Source: Alphaproteobacteria bacterium (lineage in GTDB: Bacteria; Pseudomonadota; Alphaproteobacteria; Sphingomonadales; Sphingomonadaceae). From it: a stretch of DNA of 5,006 nucleotides. Every line of letters starts with the position of its first letter. Positions within the stretch are counted from its first letter, which is position 1. Positions 1-5,006 of the stretch are shown here, piece by piece. The stretch spans positions 1-5,006 of the forward strand of contig JAQGLD010000516.1 of NCBI GenBank assembly GCA_028293055.1, written 5' to 3'. A program made the translations under genes and the position numbers. The notes beneath the pieces were generated by a model. It did no database searches. It worked only from the letters and a program-made list of their open reading frames with translations, and was not told the origin of the DNA.

Positions 1-22
1 AATTCTCCAACCGGGGGGTGAG

Positions 23-2029
23 ATGGCTGCCGAGTCACCGAAGCCTGGTCGGCCGAGCCGATTCATGCGATCGTTGATGCAGATAGGACGGGTCCGCGTG
101 CTCGCGAAGAACCTGTTCATCCTGTTCGCGCTCTTGCTTGCCCGTTATTCCTGGGACGATCGGATCCCGCTCGCCGGCGATGCCGAGCGCGCTCTCTATG
201 ACCTGCGCTTCATCCAGGCTGCGAAGAGGGTCGACCAGGATACGCGGATCGTCCTCGTCACGTTCGACGACCAGACGCTGGCGATGCTGGGCAAGCGCTC
301 GCCTCTCGACCGCAAAATGCTGTCCGACACGCTCAAGGCTTTGGATTCGCTCGGGCCCAAGGCGATCGGAATCGACATCATCTTCGACCAGCCGCAGCCC
401 GAGGACCCGATCCTGATCGACACGTTCCGGCACATGAAGACTCCGACCTTCATCGGCTACACGACCAATGCCGAGAATGAGAGCCAGATGGATTATTGGC
501 AGGCGGAATTCCTGCGCGGCTTCCTTCGCGAGGCCTCTTCGGGACCGGTGCGACCGTCGAGCATCCATTTCGAGCCCGACAAGGCCGACAATGTCATCCG
601 CATCTGGCCGCCTCAGCCTCCCTCGCTGCCACCCTTGTTCGCGCCGAGCATGGCGAGGGTCCATCCCGAGTTCCGCAGCTATACCCGCAGCATCGATTTC
701 GAGCTGCCCAGCGACCTCAATCGGGGCGTGTTCACCAACCTGCCGATCCAGACCGTGACCGCTTTTCCGGAAGCGCTGCGATCCGTGATTGCCGGCCGCT
801 ACGTGCTGATCGGCGGCAACATCAACGACGAGGACGATTACAGCACGCCGATGAGCCGAACCAGCGGCAAATGGATGAAGGGCCTGGAAGTCCACGCCCA
901 GATGCTCGCCCAATTGCTCGACAACCGGGTGCCGGCGGAGATCCCGAACCTCGCTTTGTGGCTCGCTGCGATCTTCTTCGTCCTCGCCGGCGCCGGCACC
1001 AGCCTGGTCGACATGCGCGGCTGGAACCTTGCATTGGTGATCGGAGTCCAGGTCGCGCTGGTCGCGGGCCTGCCGTTCGAGCTCCAGCGCCTCCATTTCG
1101 ACACGTACGGCCTTCCAGCGATCGGGTGGGGGATCGGCTGGATCATCGCCTTCACCGCGGTGGGAGTCGCTGCCCGCGCGGTAGGCTCGGAACAGCGGCG
1201 CTTCGCCCAGTCCGCGCTCGGCAAATATCTGCCGCCCGACGTGGCCGCGCTGATCCTGCGCGAGCCCGAGCGGTTGAGCCTTACGGGAGAGAAGCGCCAG
1301 ATCTACGCCCTGTTCACCGATCTCGAGGGTTTCACCAAATTGAGCCACGCGGTCACCGCCGAGCAATTGTCGATCCTGCTCAATCGCTATCTCGACCTGC
1401 TCAGCGAGATTGTCCTGCGCCACGGCGGCACGATCGACAAGTTCGTCGGCGACGCGGTCGTCGCCTTCTGGGGAGCTCCAATCGCGCGCGACGACGACGC
1501 CGATCGAGCGGTCAAGGCGGCGGTCGCGATGTTCGAGGCGGGAGAGGCTTTCAGACACGGTGGTGGCGACGATCTGCCGCCGATCGGCTGCACCCGTGTC
1601 GGCCTCCATCGCGGCGACGCAGTGGTCGGCAATTTCGGCGGCGAGGGTCGGATCCAATATACCGCGCTCGGCGACGGGATGAACACGGCCTCGCGGCTCG
1701 AATCCGCGAACAAGCAGCTTCATTCGTCGATCCTGGTCAGCCTCGAGGCAAAGCAGCAGGCAACGCTCGACATCTTCCGTCCGCTCGGGCGGGTGGTGCT
1801 CAGCGGCCGCGCCACTCCGGTCGAGGTGTGGGAGCCGGTGCCGCACATGCCGGTCGAGGAACGGCACAGGCTCGCCGAGCTATGGCGCCAATTCGACGGC
1901 GGCGATCTCGATGCGCTCGCGGAAATGGAGGCGCTGGCCGCGGAGAAGTCGGATGCAGCCCTGGACAATATGGTGTATCGTCTGAAACAGGCAGGTCCGG
2001 GAGGTCATTTTGTTCTCGGTTCGAAATAG
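23..2029 (+). CDS. CHASE2-domain class III adenylate cyclase, membrane-bound
   Basis: Predicted to make cAMP from ATP at the inner membrane in response to a periplasmic signal. Visible order: short basic N-terminus; one membrane helix (about residues 26-42); a periplasmic CHASE2 region (about 45-305) with a proline-rich loop near 196-204; three close membrane helices (about 310-329, 335-352, 363-385); a class III cyclase domain (about 425-600). Catalytic residues look complete: metal-binding D433 (in FTDLEGFT) and D477 (in FVGDAVVAFWGAP), adenine-selecting K473 and T547, transition-state N554 and R558 (in GDGMNTASRLE). The K/T pair favours ATP over GTP. A helical tail (about 611-655) resembles the C-terminal extension common in such cyclases. 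ATG 23 follows a G-rich Shine-Dalgarno-like stretch (13-18); later in-frame ATGs at 65 and 77 lack one and would shorten the cytoplasmic N-terminus. The 3' end overlaps the next gene by 20 bases. The ligand of the CHASE2 domain is unknown. Confidence 0.95.
   Translation: MAAESPKPGRPSRFMRSLMQIGRVRVLAKNLFILFALLLARYSWDDRIPLAGDAERALYDLRFIQAAKRVDQDTRIVLVTFDDQTLAMLGKRSPLDRKMLSDTLKALDSLGPKAIGIDIIFDQPQPEDPILIDTFRHMKTPTFIGYTTNAENESQMDYWQAEFLRGFLREASSGPVRPSSIHFEPDKADNVIRIWPPQPPSLPPLFAPSMARVHPEFRSYTRSIDFELPSDLNRGVFTNLPIQTVTAFPEALRSVIAGRYVLIGGNINDEDDYSTPMSRTSGKWMKGLEVHAQMLAQLLDNRVPAEIPNLALWLAAIFFVLAGAGTSLVDMRGWNLALVIGVQVALVAGLPFELQRLHFDTYGLPAIGWGIGWIIAFTAVGVAARAVGSEQRRFAQSALGKYLPPDVAALILREPERLSLTGEKRQIYALFTDLEGFTKLSHAVTAEQLSILLNRYLDLLSEIVLRHGGTIDKFVGDAVVAFWGAPIARDDDADRAVKAAVAMFEAGEAFRHGGGDDLPPIGCTRVGLHRGDAVVGNFGGEGRIQYTALGDGMNTASRLESANKQLHSSILVSLEAKQQATLDIFRPLGRVVLSGRATPVEVWEPVPHMPVEERHRLAELWRQFDGGDLDALAEMEALAAEKSDAALDNMVYRLKQAGPGGHFVLGSK
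1999..2005 (+). promoter_or_regulatory. Ribosome binding site deciding a TTG start
   Basis: GGGAGGT lies four bases before TTG 2010, inside the end of the cyclase gene. An in-frame TGA at 1983-1985 limits how far upstream the next gene could begin. Between that stop and the signal-peptide hydrophobic core there is no ATG or GTG in this frame, so this site with TTG 2010 defines the start. Its position within the upstream coding region suggests translational coupling to the cyclase. Confidence 0.7.
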
Positions 2030-2738
2030 CGCCCTTACGCGCTCCCTCGTCGCTGCGGCGCTTGCCGCGAGCGCGGGTGCCGCTTGCGCCGACATCCTCG
2101 TCCTTCGCGCAGATGGCCCTTCGGCAAGGAGCTTCCCGCCCGGACGCCGCCTTGCCGACAATGCCCGGCTCGTGCTCAAGGCCAGCGACGAACTGATCGT
2201 CCTCGACGGCCGCGGCACCCGCATGATCCGCGGACCCGGCAATTTCATCGCCGGAGTCACGCCGCCGGCTCGCATTGCGTCGGCCGAGCCGGTCCTCCAG
2301 CGCCGGGCGCGGATCGGCGCGGTGCGCGGGGTCCCGAGCGGCCCGCCGCGTCCGGGCTCGATCTGGGAGGTCGATGTCGCCAAGAGCAGCAATGTCTGCG
2401 TTGCCGACCCGAGCAAGATCAGGCTGTGGCGCTCCGATCCGTCCACCTCGGGGTTGCTGACCGTCACCAGGCTCCCCGACGGTGCCAGCCGCCAGCTGCG
2501 CTGGGATTCCGGAGTCGCCAATCTCGCCTGGCCCGATGGCTTCGCGATCGCAGACCATGCCCAATATCGTCTCGGATGGGCGGGCCAGGCGGCTCCGGCG
2601 AACATCACGTTCCGGGCGCTCGCCCAGCCGCCTTCGGGAATGGACGGCACGGCCACGGCCTTGCTCGCCAACAATTGCACCGCCCAGCTCGACCTGTTTA
2701 TCGACGCGGTCCGCTCGGAGGATAATGCAAGCGGCTGA
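2010..2738 (+). CDS. Exported FecR-like protein of unknown function
   Basis: A 242-residue protein predicted to be secreted to the periplasm. The N-terminus has a classical Sec signal: basic residues (R5, R11), a hydrophobic core (about 13-22) and a likely cut after A27 in AACA|D. Residues 28-82 alternate hydrophobic and polar residues and end in a GRGTRMIRGPG stretch, reminiscent of the beta-rich FecR fold found beside CHASE2 cyclases; this match is by pattern only. Residues 83-115 are rich in basic residues, Pro and Ala. The C-terminal half (116-235) contains C130 and C223, the only cysteines of the mature chain, which could form a disulfide. No membrane segment, lipobox or catalytic motif was seen. 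It begins at TTG, overlaps the cyclase by 20 bases and is probably co-translated with it, so it may modulate or supply the signal for the periplasmic CHASE2 domain (inference). The family is unnamed to my knowledge. Confidence 0.85.
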   Translation: MFSVRNSALTRSLVAAALAASAGAACADILVLRADGPSARSFPPGRRLADNARLVLKASDELIVLDGRGTRMIRGPGNFIAGVTPPARIASAEPVLQRRARIGAVRGVPSGPPRPGSIWEVDVAKSSNVCVADPSKIRLWRSDPSTSGLLTVTRLPDGASRQLRWDSGVANLAWPDGFAIADHAQYRLGWAGQAAPANITFRALAQPPSGMDGTATALLANNCTAQLDLFIDAVRSEDNASG

Positions 2739-2743
2739 ATAAG

Positions 2744-2758
2744 GCCGCGAATTGCGGC
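2744..2758. repeat. Short GC hairpin just after the exported-protein gene
   Basis: GCCGC (2744-2748) and GCGGC (2754-2758) pair around a five-base GAATT loop, six bases after the TGA stop of the preceding gene. There is no real T-run behind it (only CATTTG), so it is at best a weak or attenuating terminator and may instead protect the 3' end of the transcript. It could also be chance in GC-rich DNA. Confidence 0.3.
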
Positions 2759-2803
2759 ATTTGCGCTCGTTTCGGCGCGTCAATGGAATCGTTCGGCGCA
2801 AAT
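2759..2803. repeat. 8-base perfect inverted repeat in intergenic gap, possible operator
   Basis: ATTTGCGC (2759-2766) is repeated exactly as its reverse complement GCGCAAAT (2796-2803), with 29 bases between. The arms are AT-richer than the surroundings. Between them is a weak sigma70-like pair, TTGCGC (2761-2766) and TGGAAT (2784-2789), separated by 17 bases; this matches the consensus only partly. The arms could be binding half-sites for a regulator of the response-regulator gene, or form a long-loop RNA hairpin. No GGAAC-N16/17-CGTT general stress (EcfG-type) promoter was found in the gap. The function is inferred. Confidence 0.35.
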
Positions 2804-2870
2804 CTTCCAGTGCCCGGTGGCGCGGGTGCCGACGATCGCTCAGCATTCACGACGTGGCGCAGAGGCGCCC

Positions 2871-2876
2871 GGGGGA
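2871..2876 (+). promoter_or_regulatory. Ribosome binding site for the GTG start of the response regulator
   Basis: GGGGGA lies seven bases before GTG 2884. It supports GTG 2884 over the upstream in-frame TTG 2752 and GTG 2854, which have no comparable site and would add an arginine-rich extension foreign to receiver domains. Confidence 0.6.
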
Positions 2877-2883
2877 ATGCCGA

Positions 2884-3417
2884 GTGCTCAAGATCCTCAT
2901 CGTCGAAGATGAAGCGTTGCTCGCCGAGACGCTCAAGCGTCTGATCGAGGTCAACCCCGAATTCCAGGTCACCGCGATCGCCGCCGACCTGCCGAGCGCG
3001 ATCGAGGCGGCCGAAGCGCAGCTCCCGGATCTGGCCTTGGTGGACCTCCAGCTCGCCAATGCGACGAGCGGATTCAGCGTCGCCGCAAAGCTCCACGACG
3101 CCGGAGTCGCCTGCCTGTTCACGACCGGCATGGCGCCGCCCTTCCCCCTGCCCGATCTCGCTTTGGGCTGCCTCGAAAAGCCGTTCGCGGAGGAGGATCT
3201 GACTCGCGCGCTGCGCGAAGCCGAGGACATCTTGCGCGGCCGCAGCCGGCTCGTCTTCCGCTCTCGGCTCCCCGAGACGCTCCAGCTCTACTCCGATCAA
3301 CCGCAGCCCGAGCAGGGCGCCCCGGCGTGGATCCCGGGCATTCGCGGCCGCACCTCGCTTGCCGCCAAGCTGATGAAGCTGGTGCGGCGGCCGTCGAGCT
3401 TCCGGAGCGCGGCTTAG
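2884..3417 (+). CDS. Response regulator: receiver domain with short basic tail
   Basis: A 177-residue cytoplasmic protein starting at GTG 2884. Residues 2-115 form a complete two-component receiver: start strand LKILIVEDE with acidic E8 and D9, phospho-acceptor D54 (in LALVDLQL), switch threonine T81 (in FTTG) and lysine K99 (in LEKPF). It should therefore accept phosphate from a histidine kinase, but no kinase gene is in the window. Residues 116-177 form a proline-, glutamine- and arginine-containing tail, ending in a basic stretch (162-174). I see no helix-turn-helix, GGDEF, EAL or other output domain there. It is therefore either a receiver acting by protein contact or one with an unfamiliar tail. 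The start agrees with the normal receiver N-terminus and with GGGGGA upstream; the open frame extends back to TTG 2752 but that stretch looks non-coding. It lies 145 bases after the exported-protein gene on the same strand, and whether they share a transcript is unclear. Confidence 0.88.
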   Translation: MLKILIVEDEALLAETLKRLIEVNPEFQVTAIAADLPSAIEAAEAQLPDLALVDLQLANATSGFSVAAKLHDAGVACLFTTGMAPPFPLPDLALGCLEKPFAEEDLTRALREAEDILRGRSRLVFRSRLPETLQLYSDQPQPEQGAPAWIPGIRGRTSLAAKLMKLVRRPSSFRSAA

Positions 3418-3429
3418 AGCGCCGTGCTC

Positions 3430-3459
3430 AAAATCTGAGCCGGTCCGACTCCACGCTCA
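3430..3459 (-). terminator. Weak candidate terminator for the aldehyde dehydrogenase gene
   Basis: The convergent gap 3418-3486 must end both transcripts. Read on the minus strand, TGAGC (3459-3455) pairs with GCTCA (3440-3436) across a 14-base loop and is followed by GATTTT (3435-3430). The stem is only five pairs and the T-run is four long, so support is modest. The same TGAGC (3436-3440) can instead pair with GCTCA at 3426-3430, making a small plus-strand hairpin without a T-run. GCTCAA occurs three times in the gap (3426, 3455, 3462). No stronger hairpin was seen. Confidence 0.25.
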
Positions 3460-3486
3460 ATGCTCAAAGCCCTCATTGTACCCCAT

Positions 3487-4953
3487 TCACGATCCCATCG
3501 CCTGGAGTGGCGGGCCGACATCACGGCGGCGGATGACGAGGTTCCTGATCTCGGACATGTCCTCCATGGCGAAGCGCACGCCCTCCCGGCCGAGGCCGCT
3601 ATCCTTGACCCCGCCATAGGGCATGTTGTCGACCCGGTAGCTCGGCACATCGTTGATCACCACCCCGCCGACCTCGAGCCGGTCCCAGGCGTCGAGCGTC
3701 TTGAACAGGTCGCGGGTGAAGATACCGGCCTGGAGCCCGAACTTGCTGTCATTGACCTCGTCGAGCGCCTCTTCGAAGCGGCTGAATTTCGAGAGGATCG
3801 CAACGGGTCCGAAGGCCTCCTCGCGGTAAAGGGCCGACTTGCGATCGACCTCGTCGAGCAGGGTCGCTTCCAGCATCGCGCCTTCGCGCCGGCCGCCGCA
3901 AAGCAGTTTCGCGCCGCCTTCGACCGCCTGCTGGATCCAGTTGTCGAGCCGGCGCGCCTCGCCCTCGCTGATCATCGGGCCGATGAACGTGTCGCGATCG
4001 TGCGGGTCGCCGGCGACCAAAGTCCTGGCCTTTGCGACCAGGCGGTCGCGAAGCTCGTCGTAGATATCGGCGTGAATGATGATTCGCTGCACTCCGATGC
4101 AGCTCTGGCCCGACTGGTAGAAGGCTCCGAAGATGATCCGCTCGACCGCGTCGTCGAGGTCGGCGTCGTGGTCGACGACCACCGCGGCATTGCCCCCGAG
4201 CTCCAGCACGACCTTCTTGCGCCCCGCTTTCGCCTTGAGCTCCCATCCCACCGCGGGCGAGCCGGTGAAGCTGAGCAGTTTCAGCCGGTCGTCGGTGGTG
4301 AACAGGTCCGCGCCCTCGCGATGCGCCGGGAGGATCGAGAAGGCGCCCTTGGGCAGGTTGGTCTCGGCCAGCACCTCGCCCATGATGACCGCGCCGAGCG
4401 GAGTCCGGCTCGCCGGCTTGAGCACGAACGGGCAGCCGACGGCGAGCGCCGGCGCGACCTTGTGCGCCGCGAGGTTGAGGGGAAAGTTGAACGGCGAGAT
4501 GAAGCTGCAGGCGCCGATCGGCACCCGTTTCCAGATGCCCTGATAACCGCGTGCGCGCGGGCTGATGTCGAGCGGCTGGACTTCCCCGGTGATCCGAACC
4601 GATTCCTCGGCGGCGATCCTGAACGTGTCGATCAGCCGGGTGACTTCGCCCTCGCTGTCCTTGATTGGCTTGCCGGCCTCGACGCAGAGCGCGAAGGCCA
4701 GCTCTTCGGCGCGCTCCCGGAAGCGGTCGACGCAATGCTGGAGCACCGCCTGCCGCTCATAGCCCGCCATGCGCGCCATCGGCTCGACCGCGGCAACCGC
4801 GGCGGCGATGCCTGCGTCGATCGTCTTCGCGTCCGCCTGGGCGACCCGGAATGCGACCTTGCCGCTATATTTGTCGGTGACCTCGAGGTCGGCATTGGGC
4901 TGCTGCGCCTCATTGGCGAGGTAGAGCGGGTAGACGTCCTTCAGCTTCACCAT
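3487..4953 (-). CDS. NAD(P)-dependent aldehyde dehydrogenase (ALDH superfamily)
   Basis: A full-length 488-residue cytoplasmic enzyme predicted to oxidise an aldehyde to its acid with NAD(P)+. Family landmarks are all present: N156 in SPFNFPLN (oxyanion site), K179 in VLKPAS (cofactor ribose), FTGS at 229-232, general base E251 in LELGGN, nucleophile C285 in SGQSCIGVQR, E379 in EEAFGP (ribose), and the C-terminal MPYGGVKDSGLGREG block (444-458). S182 stands where NAD-strict enzymes such as ALDH2 carry Glu, so NADP+ use is possible (inference). The QSC-I-VQR context recalls the lactaldehyde / non-phosphorylating glyceraldehyde-3-phosphate / phosphonoacetaldehyde group, but the substrate cannot be assigned. 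ATG 4953 fits the family N-terminus; AAGGAA (4972-4967) is 13 bases away, rather far for a ribosome binding site. It is convergent with the response regulator and appears unrelated to it. The gene upstream of it lies outside the window. Confidence 0.95.
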   Translation of the reverse strand: MVKLKDVYPLYLANEAQQPNADLEVTDKYSGKVAFRVAQADAKTIDAGIAAAVAAVEPMARMAGYERQAVLQHCVDRFRERAEELAFALCVEAGKPIKDSEGEVTRLIDTFRIAAEESVRITGEVQPLDISPRARGYQGIWKRVPIGACSFISPFNFPLNLAAHKVAPALAVGCPFVLKPASRTPLGAVIMGEVLAETNLPKGAFSILPAHREGADLFTTDDRLKLLSFTGSPAVGWELKAKAGRKKVVLELGGNAAVVVDHDADLDDAVERIIFGAFYQSGQSCIGVQRIIIHADIYDELRDRLVAKARTLVAGDPHDRDTFIGPMISEGEARRLDNWIQQAVEGGAKLLCGGRREGAMLEATLLDEVDRKSALYREEAFGPVAILSKFSRFEEALDEVNDSKFGLQAGIFTRDLFKTLDAWDRLEVGGVVINDVPSYRVDNMPYGGVKDSGLGREGVRFAMEDMSEIRNLVIRRRDVGPPLQAMGS

Positions 4954-4977
4954 GGCGTTCGTGCCGTTCCTTCATCC

Positions 4978-5006
4978 GTCACCCCGGCGAAGACCGGGTC
5001 TCGCGT
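4978..5006. repeat. Palindromic intergenic repeat, cut by the window end
   Basis: GTCACCCCGGCGAAGACCGGGTC contains the inverted arms CCCGG (4983-4987) and CCGGG (4994-4998) around CGAAGA. I recall GTCACCCCGGCGAAGGCCGGGG-type elements as dispersed intergenic repeats in sphingomonads and relatives; this copy has A for G in the centre and is one G short in the right arm. It lies about 25 bases upstream of the aldehyde dehydrogenase start, so it would fall in that gene's promoter or leader, or serve as the terminator of a neighbour outside the window. The assignment rests on memory of the motif and on the visible palindrome. Confidence 0.55.

Noticed and set aside
1..5. AATTC at the first base, as if the window began at an EcoRI cloning junction
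   Set aside because: Uncut GAATTC sites also occur near 506 and 2959, and there is no vector sequence; the match at the edge is likely chance.
35..1867. 610-codon open frame on the minus strand opposite the cyclase
   Set aside because: It runs codon-for-codon antisense to the cyclase. Its stops would need TTA, CTA or TCA sense codons, which are rare in GC-rich genes, so openness is expected. Its product is rich in Asp, Arg, Glu and His with no recognisable fold.
496..2196. 566-codon plus-strand open frame overlapping the cyclase
   Set aside because: Arginine- and proline-rich composition typical of a shifted frame in GC-rich DNA; the cyclase frame carries all the conserved motifs.
1800..2846. 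348-codon minus-strand frame across the exported-protein gene and gap
   Set aside because: Low-complexity Arg/Ala/Asp composition and no motif; the plus-strand gene has a signal peptide and a well-placed ribosome site.
2877..2879. ATG directly after GGGGGA as a start codon
   Set aside because: It is in a different frame from the receiver domain and too close to the ribosome site.
2752..2883. N-terminal extension of the response regulator from TTG 2752 or GTG 2854
   Set aside because: Encodes arginine-rich sequence before the canonical receiver start, without a ribosome binding site; GTG 2884 has one and matches the receiver N-terminus.
3749..4735. 328-codon minus-strand frame within the aldehyde dehydrogenase gene
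   Set aside because: A frame-shifted shadow, Arg/Gly-rich; the main frame has the complete ALDH signature.

Overview
The window is GC-rich (GC-biased third codon positions, long spurious open frames opposite the genes). It looks like ordinary chromosome from an alphaproteobacterium, most likely a sphingomonad. This assignment is an inference from base composition, from the style of the proteins (a CHASE2 cyclase followed by a small exported FecR-like protein), and from a GTCACCCCGGCGAAG-type palindromic repeat at the right edge, which I recall as common between genes in Sphingomonadales. No rRNA, tRNA, CRISPR array, phage gene or insertion sequence was seen.

Left part (1-3417, plus strand): three signalling-type genes in a row. 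The first is a complete 668-residue membrane-bound class III adenylate cyclase with a periplasmic CHASE2 sensor, three further membrane helices and a catalytic domain that keeps all key residues. The second overlaps it by 20 bases and begins with TTG. It encodes an exported 242-residue protein with a FecR-like beta-rich N-terminal part and no assigned function. After a 145-base gap comes a response regulator, best read as a 177-residue protein starting at GTG 2884. It has an intact receiver domain and a basic tail of about 60 residues that is not a DNA-binding output domain I recognise. The cyclase and exported protein are probably co-transcribed and translationally coupled. The regulator may be read from the same transcript or from its own promoter in the gap, which holds an 8-base perfect inverted repeat.

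Right part (3487-4953, minus strand): one complete 488-residue NAD(P)-dependent aldehyde dehydrogenase with all catalytic residues, convergent with the signalling genes across a 69-base gap. Its 5' side runs into the palindromic repeat at the window edge. Nothing in the sequence links it functionally to the signalling genes.

No clearly new biological system is evident. The most interesting part is the cyclase/exported-protein pair, where a periplasmic sensor domain and a secreted partner of unknown function are encoded as one translational unit, with an orphan receiver next door.
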